Shown in pieces: positions 54,474 through 63,999 of a DNA stretch of 64,000 bases (position 1 is its first letter; every line of letters starts with the position of its first letter). The notes beneath the pieces were generated by a model that was not told where the DNA came from, did no database searches, and saw only the letters and a program-made list of their open reading frames with translations. A program made the translations under genes and the position numbers. The DNA comes from Ectorhizobium quercum. Its GTDB lineage: Bacteria > Pseudomonadota > Alphaproteobacteria > Rhizobiales > Rhizobiaceae. The stretch covers positions 124,001 through 188,000 of the forward strand of contig NZ_JANFPI010000006.1 of the NCBI RefSeq assembly GCF_026552795.1, written 5' to 3'.

Positions 54474-54566
54474 AAAATTCGTATTCACTGCATATTTGCG
54501 GAACATGAGAGTCGTTGACCGACCCCGGCCGCGCAACGCATCCTTCCGGCTGACAGAGAGCACATA

Positions 54567-55154
54567 ATGGCATCCCGCGCTTACAGCATCCCCAACCTGC
54601 TCACCTACGGCCGGATTCTGGCTGTCCCCTTCATCGTTCTCTGTTTCTTCATCGAGGGCAGACTGGCCAGTTCCGACTTCGCCCGGTGGACGGCGCTCGG
54701 CATCTTCGTGCTTGCCTCGATCACCGATTTCCTCGACGGCTACCTGGCGCGCATCTGGAACCAGACCTCGAATATCGGGCGGATGCTCGATCCGATCGCC
54801 GACAAGCTTCTCGTCGCCTCCGTACTGCTCCTGATGGCTGCGGACGGCACGATCGCAGGCTGGTCGGTCTGGGCGGCGATCATCATCCTGTGCCGCGAAA
54901 TCCTTGTCTCGGGCCTGCGCGAATATCTCGCCGCGCTCAAGGTTTCCGTGCCGGTCACGCGCATCGCCAAATGGAAGACGACGATCCAGATGGTGGCCAT
55001 TGCCTTCCTTCTGGCTGGCCCGGCGGGCGAGACCGTTCTTCCCTACACGGTCGAACTGGGCATTCTGCTGCTGTGGATCGCAGCACTGCTGACCATGTAT
55101 ACCGGTTACGACTATTTCCGCGCCGGCCTGAAACACATCATCGTGGAAGAATGA
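54567..55154 (+). CDS. pgsA: CDP-diacylglycerol-glycerol-3-phosphate 3-phosphatidyltransferase
   Basis: A 195-residue inner-membrane enzyme making phosphatidylglycerol phosphate, the committed step to PG and cardiolipin. The CDP-alcohol phosphotransferase signature DGYLAR-N8-GRMLDPIADK (D-G-x2-A-R ... G-x3-D-x3-D) is complete. About five hydrophobic helices. It begins 93 bp after uvrC, a conserved alphaproteobacterial pairing, and its stop overlaps moaD (ATGA). Confidence 0.96.
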   Translation: MASRAYSIPNLLTYGRILAVPFIVLCFFIEGRLASSDFARWTALGIFVLASITDFLDGYLARIWNQTSNIGRMLDPIADKLLVASVLLLMAADGTIAGWSVWAAIIILCREILVSGLREYLAALKVSVPVTRIAKWKTTIQMVAIAFLLAGPAGETVLPYTVELGILLLWIAALLTMYTGYDYFRAGLKHIIVEE

Positions 55155-55411
55155 TGCCGGTGCGGCTCGTCTATTTCGCCTGGATTCGTGAACGCATCGG
55201 CAAGCGGGACGAGGAACTCGCCCTGCCCGCCTCGGTCGTCACCGTCGGCGACCTGATTGCGCATCTGGCCACGCTCGGCGAGGACTATGCCGCAGCCTTC
55301 GAGGTGCCGAAGGTGATCCGCGCCGCCATCGACGAGGAACTGGTGGAGCATGACGAGCCGATCGCCGGCGCACGCGAGATCGGGCTGTTTCCGCCGATGA
55401 CGGGTGGGTGA
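55151..55411 (+). CDS. moaD: Molybdopterin synthase small subunit MoaD
   Basis: An 86-residue ubiquitin-fold sulfur carrier ending in Gly-Gly (PPMTGG), the thiocarboxylate-forming tail that donates sulfur to precursor Z. It starts MPVRLVYFAWIRERIG after one extra Met; ATG at 55151 overlaps the pgsA stop, and ATG at 55154 is the alternative. It pairs with MoaE 131 bp downstream. Confidence 0.94.
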   Translation: MMPVRLVYFAWIRERIGKRDEELALPASVVTVGDLIAHLATLGEDYAAAFEVPKVIRAAIDEELVEHDEPIAGAREIGLFPPMTGG

Positions 55412-55542
55412 GGAGCGATTCGGCGAAGCCGAAGCCATCGATCCCGAGAATCGATTGCAGCGACGAACGCCCTGAGCCGAGCGAAGGGCCGGCAGGCAAC
55501 AAACGCCCTCAGCCTTGGCGAAGAGACCGCAGGAAAAGGATA

Positions 55543-56010
55543 ATGGCGATCATCACCACCCGCGTTCAGTCCCAGGATTTCGACGCCGCCGCCGAATATG
55601 AGGCGCTTCGGGCCGGAACGCCCGGCGCCGGCGCGCTCGTGTCCTTCACCGGCCTTTGCCGCGACGAAGGCGGGCGGCTTTCAGCGCTGGAACTGGAACA
55701 CTATCCCGGCATGGCGGAAAAGGCGCTCGAACGCATCGCCCGCGCCGCGGCAGCACGCTTTGGCCTCCTCGGCCTCGCCGTCGTCCATCGCCACGGCGTC
55801 ATTCCCGCAGGCGGCAACATCGTGCTGGTCATCGCCGCCGCCGGCCACCGCAAGGCCGCCTTCGAGGCTGCAAGCTTCGTGATGGACCACCTGAAGACCG
55901 ACGCGCCGTTCTGGAAGAAGGAGCACGGGGCAGAGGGCGAAGGCGCATGGGTGGAGGCGCGCAGGAGCGACGATGCCGAGCGCGACCAGTGGAACGACGC
56001 GGGCTCGTAA
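55543..56010 (+). CDS. moaE: Molybdopterin synthase large subunit MoaE
   Basis: A 155-residue catalytic subunit converting precursor Z to molybdopterin with MoaD. Landmarks: GALVSFTGLCRDEGG, ALELEHYPGMAEKAL, VVHRHGVIPAGGNIVLVI and KTDAPFWKKE (active-site Lys). AAAGGA lies just before ATG 55543; the frame upstream to 55408 is non-conserved. The 131 bp before it contain GAGCGATTCGGCGAAGC-like inverted segments but no gene. Confidence 0.96.
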   Translation: MAIITTRVQSQDFDAAAEYEALRAGTPGAGALVSFTGLCRDEGGRLSALELEHYPGMAEKALERIARAAAARFGLLGLAVVHRHGVIPAGGNIVLVIAAAGHRKAAFEAASFVMDHLKTDAPFWKKEHGAEGEGAWVEARRSDDAERDQWNDAGS

Positions 56011-56059
56011 GCCGGATCCCGACGCTTGAAACGGGGTGGACGGCGCCGTTTCGTTCGGA

Positions 56060-56150
56060 TCATTGTATATGATGCAAAGCTTGCGGCTCTTTCCCCTTCT
56101 CCCCGCGGGGGAGAAGGAGAAGCCGCACCGTCTGCGTTCCATATGCGATG
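56060..56150. repeat. Intergenic palindromic repeat family C, copy 2
   Basis: Near-palindrome TGCGGCTCTTTCCCCTTCTC followed by CCCGCGGGGGAGAAGGAGAAGCCGCA without interruption (56082-56127 core). Its flanks resemble those of copy 1. It sits between converging moaE and the GT21-like gene. Confidence 0.75.
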
Positions 56151-56185
56151 ACTTTCCGAATCCCACAGGAATAATACCGTCCGTT

Positions 56186-57331
56186 TCAAAGCGTCGTCGT
56201 CTTCGGAAGCAGTTCCTTGTCGTCGTTGGTGCTCATGGCGTTGCCTCGCCATTCGAACGTATATCCGACCCAGCCTTCCACCCATACGCAGGGCAGAAGC
56301 AGGTCGCGGACAACCGCCGCCAACAGCATGGACGGGCCGGCCGGCCAGCGGTAGGCGCGGGCGAGAAGATATTCGGCCGCATACCAGACGAAGGCCAGCA
56401 GCGGCAGGGTCCAGAAATCCAGTTCCCCCATCGCCACAAGCGCAATGGCGGCGGCCGCCGCAGGCACGAAGCCGGTGAAAATTTCCGCGAAGAACGCCAG
56501 CGGAAACGACGACCGGCGCAACCGCGCCCAGCGCACCTGCCGGCGCCAGACATCGGCGAAGCGCCGGTAGCCCAGCGGCTGCGCGAAAGGCCGGCGCACA
56601 AGCCTGACCCTGCGGCCGAAACGGTGAGCCGCCTTCGTCGCCGCTGCATCCTCCGCCGCTTCCGCCGCAAGCGCGGCCAGACCGCCCATGTCCTCCATGT
56701 CGCTACGCCGCATGGCAATCGTCTTTCCCTGCGCGAAAGCGATGCCGAGTTCATCGGCGAGCAACTGCCAGCGCGCCTGATACGTATTGAGGAAAGCCGC
56801 CTCCAGCTCGGCGGAAAAGCCTTCCACATGCGTTCCGACAGGCGGCGAGCAGACGAAAGCCGTGCGCGCGTCGCGGACATGCTCTATCTCGTCGAGATAG
56901 GAGGGCGGCACGAGAAGGTTGCTGTCGGACATGACGATACGGTCGTATCGGGCCGCGTTCCATCCCTTGACGACATTGTTGAGCTTGGGATTGGTGCTGA
57001 TGCGCTCGTCCCCGACCAGAATGCGCGCATCGCGATCCGGATAGTCGGCGAGGATGCCGCGCAGGAAAGGGATCACCGGGTCGTCCGCCCGGGCAACGCA
57101 GAACAGAACCTCGTAGCGCGGATGGTCCAGCATCAGCACCGAACGCACGGTCGCGTCGAGATGGTTCTCGATGCCGCAGCACGGACGCAGGATGGTCGTG
57201 CCCTCCCCGTCACCGGGCAATGGAACCGGCCCCGGGCGCCGCCGGCGGGCGAGAACCAGGCCGATGCTGGTCATCTGGGCAAACAGGGCAAGCCCCAGGA
57301 AGGCTGACAGGGCCAGAATCATCATCGTCAC
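56186..57331 (-). CDS. GT21-type glycosyltransferase (ceramide/hopanoid glucosyltransferase-like)
   Basis: A 381-residue membrane glycosyltransferase. N-terminal anchor helix (2-26), GT-A catalytic domain (about 40-275) with the D2 motif MSDSNLLVPPSYLDEI and the processive-type RRQVRWARLRR (Q/RxxRW), and two to three C-terminal helices (about 285-365). The layout matches GT21 ceramide glucosyltransferase-like enzymes, which exist in Agrobacterium, and the related HpnI. Likely product is a glycosylated membrane lipid; acceptor unknown. It lies downstream of ndk, which has a terminator between. Confidence 0.85.
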   Translation of the reverse strand: MTMMILALSAFLGLALFAQMTSIGLVLARRRRPGPVPLPGDGEGTTILRPCCGIENHLDATVRSVLMLDHPRYEVLFCVARADDPVIPFLRGILADYPDRDARILVGDERISTNPKLNNVVKGWNAARYDRIVMSDSNLLVPPSYLDEIEHVRDARTAFVCSPPVGTHVEGFSAELEAAFLNTYQARWQLLADELGIAFAQGKTIAMRRSDMEDMGGLAALAAEAAEDAAATKAAHRFGRRVRLVRRPFAQPLGYRRFADVWRRQVRWARLRRSSFPLAFFAEIFTGFVPAAAAAIALVAMGELDFWTLPLLAFVWYAAEYLLARAYRWPAGPSMLLAAVVRDLLLPCVWVEGWVGYTFEWRGNAMSTNDDKELLPKTTTL

Positions 57332-57463
57332 GCACCTGCTCCAGAAAGCACGGAACGCATATTGCCACAGAATCGCATCGATATCTCCTGTCTTGTTGGC
57401 CCCGAGAATGCGACGCTTGTTTTACAGAAATTTAGCAGGCGGCCAACGGCTTGCGAATAAACG

Positions 57464-57493
57464 CAAAAAAGCCGGGACGAGCCCGGCTTTTCC
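57464..57493 (-). terminator. Rho-independent terminator of ndk
   Basis: Stem AAAAGCCGGG / CCCGGCTTTT with loop ACGAG; on the minus strand the stem ends in TTTTTT. It lies 28 bp beyond the ndk stop and cuts ndk off from the GT21-like gene. Confidence 0.9.
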
Positions 57494-57520
57494 AAGGAAT
57501 TCCGCGGAAATATTACAGGT

Positions 57521-57943
57521 TCAGCCGACGATTTCCGTCTGGGAGAACCAGTAGGCGATTTCCTCGGCAGCGGTTTCCGGGGCATCGGAACCGTGAACGG
57601 AGTTTTCGCCGATGGACAGGGCGAACAGCTTGCGGATCGTGCCTTCGGCAGCCTGGGCCGGGTTGGTGGCGCCCATGATCTCGCGATTCTTGAGGATGGC
57701 GTTTTCACCTTCCAGAACCTGAACGATGGTCGGGCCGGCAGTCATGGAGTCGACCAGTTCGCCGAAGAAGGGGCGTTCCTTGTGAACGGCGTAGAAGCCT
57801 TCGGCTTCGCGCTTGCTCATCCAGACGCGCTTGGAAGCGACGACGCGCAGGCCGTTTTCTTCAAAAATCTTGGTGATGGCGCCGGTCAGGTTGCGCTTGG
57901 TGGCATCCGGCTTGATCATCGAAAAGGTGCGTTCAATCGCCAT
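57521..57943 (-). CDS. ndk: Nucleoside diphosphate kinase
   Basis: A 140-residue enzyme balancing NTP pools by phosphate transfer through a His. The phospho-His lies in the signature NSVHGSD. Other landmarks: [15 protein letters not shown] at the start and [16 protein letters not shown]. Full length, single gene with its own terminator. Confidence 0.98.
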   Translation of the reverse strand: MAIERTFSMIKPDATKRNLTGAITKIFEENGLRVVASKRVWMSKREAEGFYAVHKERPFFGELVDSMTAGPTIVQVLEGENAILKNREIMGATNPAQAAEGTIRKLFALSIGENSVHGSDAPETAAEEIAYWFSQTEIVG

Positions 57944-58021
57944 GTCAGTCAGTCCTCTCGGTGGGAATTCGGGCGGTAATTACCCGCCATCCCGCCGGAA
58001 AACAAGGGCCTTGCGGCAATT

Positions 58022-58711
58022 TCACGCCGGCGTCACACTTCGCCCGAGCCCGCCGTGGAGGTCGAGCATCCGTTCGAACCAGTCGGAAGCGGGATCATCC
58101 GGCAGGAAGGGCACACTTCCGGCCGTGATCCGCAGCCATTGCAACGCACCGAAAAGGATGTAATCGGCGAAAAGCGGCCCTTCCCCGCCCAGGAAAGGCT
58201 GGAAGCGCAGCATGTGGCGAAGCGGCTGGAGGCGTGCGGCAAAAGCCGCCGCCGCGTCCGCCGCTTCCGCATCGATCTCTTCCAGCGTCCGGCCGAGCAG
58301 CGCCTCGCGGCTCGCGCGGAAATAGGCGCGGTCCCTGTCGTCCAGCATGTCGTGGATGCGCAGCAGCGCAATCGCCGTCACCGCCGGATGGATCTGCGTC
58401 TGCGACCAGCCCTCGACGAAGCGGGCCGTGGCCTCGCCGCCCGGCCCCTCGAACAGCGACGGGCGGTCGGGATAGACCTCCTCGAGATAGCGGGCGATGG
58501 CGAAACTGTCGGACACGAGCCGCTCGCCGTCGCGCAGGATCGGCACCGTCTTCGAAAACCCGTCCTCCAGCTGCGGAATGGCGGTGAAGGGCACGGGCCT
58601 TTCGGTGAATTCCAGCCCCTTGTGGGCCAGCGCCATCGCCACCTTCCAGCAATGCGGCGAGAAGGGGCGGTCCGCGTCGCTGCCGCAAAGGGTGTAGAGA
58701 ATGCGTGTCAT
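58022..58711 (-). CDS. Glutathione S-transferase family protein
   Basis: A 229-residue GST-like protein. The thioredoxin-fold half (1-82) has CGSDADRPFSPHCWKVAMAL, TVPILRDGERLVSDSFAIARYLEE; the helical half (about 95-229) ends FLGGEGPLFADYILFGALQWL. The start MTRILYTL (58711) fits the family; the frame upstream to 58753 does not. It is leftward and not co-directional with its neighbour DinB. Substrate unknown. Confidence 0.9.
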   Translation of the reverse strand: MTRILYTLCGSDADRPFSPHCWKVAMALAHKGLEFTERPVPFTAIPQLEDGFSKTVPILRDGERLVSDSFAIARYLEEVYPDRPSLFEGPGGEATARFVEGWSQTQIHPAVTAIALLRIHDMLDDRDRAYFRASREALLGRTLEEIDAEAADAAAAFAARLQPLRHMLRFQPFLGGEGPLFADYILFGALQWLRITAGSVPFLPDDPASDWFERMLDLHGGLGRSVTPA

Positions 58712-58863
58712 ACCGGCTCCCGTTTTTTTCGTTTCATCCGGATTGAACGGCACGTCTCCGGCAAAATCAAATCAGGAAATTTCATGTCTGATATCAGACC
58801 TGTTGAGGCATGGTTTTGCTACGCTTGCCGGCAAGACCCATCATCGCACGACCAGAGGCCTCC

Positions 58864-59373
58864 ATGCTCCGGCACTTCCGCATGTTCGCAGACTATAACC
58901 GCTGGGCCAACGAGCGCGTCTACGCCGCCTGCGCCGAGCTGTCGGAAGACGAGTTCCGGGCGGACAAGGGCGCCTTCTTCAGTTCCGCTCAGCGCACGCT
59001 CAACCACATTCTCGTCGCCGACCGCATCTGGATGAAACGCCTCACCGGAACGGGCGAGGCGCCCGAGGCGCTGGATACGGTTCTCTTCGAGGATTTCGAT
59101 GCGCTCGAGGCGGCGCGGCAGGTGGAAGACGCGCGAATCGCCGCCTGGCTGGACGGCCTGACGCAAGACGATCTCGCCAAACCGTTGACCTATTCGAACG
59201 TTGCCGGCACCGCACATTTCACCCAGCCTGTCGCCCCCGTCCTCACCCATATCTTCAACCACCAGACCCATCACCGCGGTCAGGCGCACGTCATCCTGAC
59301 GGCGCTCGGCAAGCCGTCCCTCGTACTCGATCTCCTCGCTTTCCTGCGCACGGACGGCCGGCACTGGCAGTAA
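58864..59373 (+). CDS. DinB-family protein
   Basis: A 169-residue four-helix-bundle protein of the DinB/YfiT-like superfamily. The metal-binding His residues lie in RTLNHILVADRIWMKRL and HIFNHQTHHRGQAHVIL. The start MLRHFRMFADYNRWANERVY is typical. DinB-like proteins are thiol-dependent transferases or stress proteins; role here unknown. It is 49 bp before the ABC-F gene and may be transcribed with it. Confidence 0.92.
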   Translation: MLRHFRMFADYNRWANERVYAACAELSEDEFRADKGAFFSSAQRTLNHILVADRIWMKRLTGTGEAPEALDTVLFEDFDALEAARQVEDARIAAWLDGLTQDDLAKPLTYSNVAGTAHFTQPVAPVLTHIFNHQTHHRGQAHVILTALGKPSLVLDLLAFLRTDGRHWQ

Positions 59374-59422
59374 GCCACTGCACCGTCTTGCCACCGGCGC
59401 CAAGTTCGGCCAAAAGGCTGGC

Positions 59423-61309
59423 ATGATCACGATTTCCGGCCTCACCGTCCGCATCGCAGGACGCCTTCTTATCGAAAACGCCTCGCTTTCGCTGCCCGAA
59501 GGCGCGAAGGCCGGCTTCGTCGGCCGCAACGGCGCGGGCAAGTCGACGCTGTTCAAGGCGATCACCGGCGAGCTTTCGCCCGAGGCCGGCACGATCTCCA
59601 TCCCGAAGAACGCCCGCATCGGACAGGTCGCACAGGAAGCGCCGGGCACGGAAGACCCGCTGATCGACATCGTTCTGGCCGCCGACAAGGAGCGCGCCGC
59701 GCTGATGAAGGAGGCGGAAACCGCCACCGATCCGCACCGCATCGCCGACATCCAGACGCGGCTTGCCGATATCGGCGCGCATTCGGCGGAAGCGCGCGTG
59801 GCCTCCATCCTCTCCGGCCTCGGCTTCGATCATGCGGCGCAGAAGCGCCCGGCCTCGTCCTTTTCCGGCGGCTGGCGCATGCGCGTGGCGCTGGCCGCCG
59901 TGCTGTTTTCCGAGCCCGATCTTCTGCTGCTCGACGAGCCGACCAACTATCTCGACCTCGAAGGCACGCTGTGGCTGGAAGACTATGTGCGGCGCTACCC
60001 GCACACCGTCATCATCATCAGCCACGACCGCGATCTCCTGAACGAGGCCGTCAACTCGATCGTCCATCTCGACCAGAAGAAGCTCACCTTCTATCGCGGC
60101 CCCTACGACCAGTTCGAGCGCCAGAAGGCCGAGGCCGACGAGCTTCAGATGAAGGCCAAGGCGAAGAACGACGCCGCCCGCAAACACCTGGAAAGCTTCA
60201 TTGACCGCTTCCGTGCCAAGGCGACCAAGGCGCGGCAGGCGCAAAGCCGCATCAAGGCGCTGGAACGCATGGGCACGGTGGCGGCGGTCATCGAGGATCA
60301 TGTCGCCCCCATCGTCTTCCCGGAGCCGGAGCGCAAGGCCGCCTCGCCGATCATCGCCATCGAGGGCGGCGCGGTGGGCTACACGCCGGGCCACCCCATC
60401 CTGAAACGGCTCAACCTGCGCATCGACACCGATGACCGCATCGCGTTGCTCGGCTCGAACGGCAACGGCAAGTCCACCTTCGCCAAGTTCCTCGCCGGGC
60501 GGCTTCAGGCCGAAGCGGGCACGGTGAAGCTCGCCCCTCACCTCAAGACCGGCTTCTTCGCCCAGCACCAGATGGACGATCTGGTGCCGGAGCAATCCGC
60601 CGTCGAGCATGTCCGCCGGCTGATGCCCGAGCAACCGGAGGCGAAAGTACGCGCCCGCGTCGCCCAGATGGGCCTCGCCACGGAAAAGATGGACACGCCG
60701 GCGAAGGACCTTTCCGGCGGCGAGAAGGCCCGCCTGCTGATGGGGCTTGCCGTATTCGACAATCCGAACCTGCTCATCCTCGACGAGCCGACCAACCACC
60801 TCGACATCGACAGCCGCAAGGCGCTGATCACCGCGCTCAACGATTATTCCGGCGCGGTCATCCTGATCTCGCACGACCGTCACCTCATCGAGGCGACGGT
60901 GGACCGGCTCTGGCTCGTCAACGACGGCACGGTGACGAATTTCGACGGCGATCTGGAAGACTATCGCGCATTGATCGTGCAGAGCGGCAAGTCGAAGGAC
61001 AATGCGTCGAAGCCCTCCGGCGAGGAGGCGGTCTCGAAGGCCGAACAGCGCAAGGCCGCCGCCGACAAGCGCGCAAGCCTGGCGCCGCTCAGGAAAAAGA
61101 TCAACGAAATCGAGGCCCTGACGAAGAAACTGGAGAGTTCGATTCAGGCGCTGGATGCGGAGCTTGCCGACCCGAAGCTCTACGAGAAGAACCCCGCCAG
61201 GGCGGCCGAAAAGGCAAGGCAGCGCGGCGAGGCCGCGGCGAAGCTGGCCGATGCGGAGGAACAGTGGCTGGAACTTTCGGCCGAATACGACGCGGCGATG
61301 GCGAATTGA
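59423..61309 (+). CDS. ABC-F family ATP-binding protein (Uup/YheS type)
   Basis: A 628-residue soluble protein with two ATPase cassettes in tandem: GRNGAGKSTLFK, SFSGGWRMRVALAAV and LLLDEPTNYLDL in the first; GSNGNGKSTFAKF, LSGGEKARLLMGLAV and LDEPTNHLDI in the second. The charged P-site-interaction linker lies between (about 240-310), and a C-terminal coiled coil (about 530-628) follows. No membrane helices, so it is a ribosome-acting ABC-F factor rather than a transporter. Subtype cannot be fixed by eye. Confidence 0.94.
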   Translation: MITISGLTVRIAGRLLIENASLSLPEGAKAGFVGRNGAGKSTLFKAITGELSPEAGTISIPKNARIGQVAQEAPGTEDPLIDIVLAADKERAALMKEAETATDPHRIADIQTRLADIGAHSAEARVASILSGLGFDHAAQKRPASSFSGGWRMRVALAAVLFSEPDLLLLDEPTNYLDLEGTLWLEDYVRRYPHTVIIISHDRDLLNEAVNSIVHLDQKKLTFYRGPYDQFERQKAEADELQMKAKAKNDAARKHLESFIDRFRAKATKARQAQSRIKALERMGTVAAVIEDHVAPIVFPEPERKAASPIIAIEGGAVGYTPGHPILKRLNLRIDTDDRIALLGSNGNGKSTFAKFLAGRLQAEAGTVKLAPHLKTGFFAQHQMDDLVPEQSAVEHVRRLMPEQPEAKVRARVAQMGLATEKMDTPAKDLSGGEKARLLMGLAVFDNPNLLILDEPTNHLDIDSRKALITALNDYSGAVILISHDRHLIEATVDRLWLVNDGTVTNFDGDLEDYRALIVQSGKSKDNASKPSGEEAVSKAEQRKAAADKRASLAPLRKKINEIEALTKKLESSIQALDAELADPKLYEKNPARAAEKARQRGEAAAKLADAEEQWLELSAEYDAAMAN

Positions 61310-61438
61310 CGCCCGGCAAGTCCACAACCGCGCGTCGTTAAATTCGTCGAATTTCGCCCCGATCCGGGCCATTTTTCCACTTCATTAACCAGACGGCGGG
61401 ATTATCCGGGGCATTCCTACCGACCGGAGTCCCCTCCC

Positions 61439-63520
61439 TTGCTCTCCTTGCGCACATCATCCGTTCAGCCGCTGCAAGCCGCTGCCGAATTTCCCGTTTC
61501 CGATGAGGCGGCGGCCGTTCCGCTCGCGCCGCACGCAGATGAAACACCCGCGGACATCGCGTCGGCGCCGGATGCCGCCTTGCGGGTGATCCGCACCGAT
61601 TCCGCGCTGGCGAACGTCGCGGCGGAGGATTTCCTCTTCGAAACCGGCCCGGCCCGGCTCGTCTTCGCCTATGTTTCGCCGCATGTGGATTTCCGCCGGG
61701 CGATGGAACAGCTAAAGCGCCTGTGCGGCTCCGCGCCGCTGATCGCCACGACGACGGCGGGCGAGCTTTGCGCCACCGGGACGGCGTCCGACGGCCCGCT
61801 TTATTGCCGGGCGGACGGAAGCTGGGACAATATCGTCCTGCAAGTGTTCGGCCCCGATCTGTTCGACGCGGTTTCCTTTCACACCGTGCCGCTGGCGAAC
61901 GAGGACATCCGCGCCGGCCGGCCGTCGAAGCCGCAGGCGCGGCGGGTGGCGGAAATCGCCCGCAACCTGTCGGGCGTGCGCCCGCCCTTCGAAATCCGGT
62001 CGGACGACACGCTGGCCTTCGCGCTCGTCGACGGTCTTTCCTCGTCCGAGAACTATTTCATGGAAGCCATCTACGAGGCGGCGCAGTTTCCCTGCATCGT
62101 CATCGGCGGCTCATCGGGCGGCAAGCTCGATTTCCGCGAAAGCTACCTGTTCGACAACGGCCGGATTCTCGAAAACCACGCCATCCTCATTTTCGTGAAG
62201 ATGCGGCCGGACATGCGTTTCGGCATTTTCAAGACCCAGAACTTCAGCGAAACCGGCAAATCGCTGGTGATCATGGAGGCCACGGCGGAAATCAGGCAAG
62301 TCAGATCCGTCGTCAATGTCGACACCATCGAAATCGTTCCGGTGATCGACGCGCTCTGCCGGATGATGAACTGCCAGCCCCACGACCTCCAGAAGCGCCT
62401 CGAAGGCTACACCTTCGCGCTGAAGATGAACGGCCAGCTCTTCGTCCGCTCGATCTCGGGCATCGATCCCGAAACGGGCACGGTCAACTTCTACTGCGAC
62501 GTCAATCCGGGCGACGAGCTGCATCTGGTCAAGGCCACGGATTTCAACATCCAGACCCGGCGCGATCTCGAAGCCTTCCTGCGCGGCAAGCCGCAGCCGG
62601 TTGGCGCCTTCCTCAGCGACTGCATCCTGCGGCGCCTGAGCAACGGACCGCAACTGCGCGAACTCGACGGGCTGTGGACCGTGCCGACAGCCGGCTTCTC
62701 GACCTTCGGCGAACTGCTCGGCATCAACGTCAACCAGACGCTGACGGCGGCCGTGTTCTTCCGGGTGGAGGAAGGACAGGCCTTCCACGACCCGTTCGTC
62801 GACCTGTTTCCGATCCACTATGCGCGCTTCGCAGGCTATTTCACCGAAACCCGGCTGAGCCAGCAGCAGCTCATGAACAGCATGCGCAAGAAGCTCATCG
62901 GCCGGCTGACGGACTTCATCGAGCGCACCTCGAACCTCACCGCCGAACTCGACCAGATGGTCAGCCAGACCGAGGAGGTCCGGGCCGGCGTCGAAAGCGT
63001 GCGCGGCGACATGGAAGAGCGGATCAAGGCCGTCTCGACGGACGACCGGAAGGGCGTTCTCGAAACGGAGTTCCAGAACGTCGCCACCATGATGAAGCGG
63101 CTGAACGACATCGTCGGCGTGATCGACAAGATCACCATGCAGACCAATCTGCTTTCGCTCAACGCCACCATCGAAGCGGCCCGCGCCGGCGAGGCCGGAA
63201 AGGCCTTCGCCATCGTCGCCAACGAGGTGCGAAGCCTCGCCACCGACACCAAGTCGACGCTGGACAAGAGCCGGGAATCGCTGGCGAAGGTCGAGGACTC
63301 CATGAAGGTTCTCGGCCAGCACATCGCCCATTCCGAAAACAAGATCCAGAGCGCCCAGCAGGGCTACAACGCCATTTCCGACCAGCTCGGCAATCTCTTC
63401 ACGTCGTTTTCGCGCATCAACGAGGTGATGGGAGCCGTGGAGGAAATGTCACGCCAGCAAACCATGATGATGAGCCAGGTCGAGCAGGACATCACCCGGC
63501 TGAAACGCATCGAGGGATAA
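61439..63520 (+). CDS. Soluble FIST-domain chemoreceptor-like protein (FIST_N-FIST_C-MCPsignal)
   Basis: A 693-residue protein with a 55-residue N-terminal linker, a FIST N domain (about 60-250, [30 protein letters not shown]), a FIST C domain (about 260-410, [20 protein letters not shown]) and an MCP signalling helix pair (about 480-690). The hairpin tip reads [20 protein letters not shown], the hallmark CheA/CheW-contact region. No membrane helix, so it is a cytosolic receptor. FIST domains are thought to bind small ligands such as amino acids. TTG start. No che genes are nearby. Confidence 0.9.
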   Translation: MLSLRTSSVQPLQAAAEFPVSDEAAAVPLAPHADETPADIASAPDAALRVIRTDSALANVAAEDFLFETGPARLVFAYVSPHVDFRRAMEQLKRLCGSAPLIATTTAGELCATGTASDGPLYCRADGSWDNIVLQVFGPDLFDAVSFHTVPLANEDIRAGRPSKPQARRVAEIARNLSGVRPPFEIRSDDTLAFALVDGLSSSENYFMEAIYEAAQFPCIVIGGSSGGKLDFRESYLFDNGRILENHAILIFVKMRPDMRFGIFKTQNFSETGKSLVIMEATAEIRQVRSVVNVDTIEIVPVIDALCRMMNCQPHDLQKRLEGYTFALKMNGQLFVRSISGIDPETGTVNFYCDVNPGDELHLVKATDFNIQTRRDLEAFLRGKPQPVGAFLSDCILRRLSNGPQLRELDGLWTVPTAGFSTFGELLGINVNQTLTAAVFFRVEEGQAFHDPFVDLFPIHYARFAGYFTETRLSQQQLMNSMRKKLIGRLTDFIERTSNLTAELDQMVSQTEEVRAGVESVRGDMEERIKAVSTDDRKGVLETEFQNVATMMKRLNDIVGVIDKITMQTNLLSLNATIEAARAGEAGKAFAIVANEVRSLATDTKSTLDKSRESLAKVEDSMKVLGQHIAHSENKIQSAQQGYNAISDQLGNLFTSFSRINEVMGAVEEMSRQQTMMMSQVEQDITRLKRIEG

Positions 63521-63565
63521 GGGCCCTCGCGGAAAGAGTCCCCCCGGACTGCCGACAAACGGCTC

Positions 63566-63665
63566 ATCGCTCTCTTTCGTCATGGTCGGACCTGACCCGA
63601 CCATCCACCGCGCCGCCTGCGGCGTGGACCCTCGGCTCAAGGCCGAGAGTGACGAAGGAGAGGGT
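63566..63665 (-). repeat. Intergenic palindromic repeat family A, copy 3 (inverted)
   Basis: Reverse complement of the element at 9576-9675, with the same outer GACGAAAG and CTCTCCTTCGTC ends. It lies between the converging FIST-MCP and holC genes. Confidence 0.9.
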
Positions 63666-63729
63666 TGCAATACAAAGACTGACGAGCGCCTGTACCAGCC
63701 CTCTCCGGCCACCTTCAGGGCCCCGTTCC

Positions 63730-63999
63730 TCAGGCCTTCTTCACCCAGCGGCGTTCGGGCGTCTGCTGCCAGTAGGTCAGGGCGTGGCCTTCGGCCTTCA
63801 GCCGCTTCCACTCGCTGCGGGCGGCTTCCACTTCCTCGTTGTTGTAGCCGTCGAACATCAGGATCGCCCGGTCGTAGCCGTCGAGCGCCTTCGGCGTCGC
63901 GCCGTTCACGAAGAAGCGGATGTTGGCCTTGTTGATGTTGTCCGCCAGCACGGTCAGCAGCACGGGCTGGCGTTCCGGCTCCTCGCCGTCATCCGTGCC
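63730..63999 (-). CDS. holC: DNA polymerase III chi subunit, C-terminal part (5' end outside window)
   Basis: The frame is open to the right edge, so the N-terminus is missing; about 89 residues are visible. They match the C-terminal half of HolC: acidic GEEPERQPVLLTVLAD, then ANIRFFVNGATP, DRAILMFDG and the final TYWQQTPERRWVKKA. HolC links the replisome clamp loader to single-stranded-DNA-binding protein. The GTG at 63963 is internal. Confidence 0.88.
   Translation of the reverse strand, partial: GTDDGEEPERQPVLLTVLADNINKANIRFFVNGATPKALDGYDRAILMFDGYNNEEVEAARSEWKRLKAEGHALTYWQQTPERRWVKKA

Noticed and set aside
52353-55136. Open frame of 927 codons on the minus strand across uvrC and pgsA
   Set aside because: Antisense shadow: composition typical of reversed GC-rich coding DNA and fully covered by strongly supported plus-strand genes.
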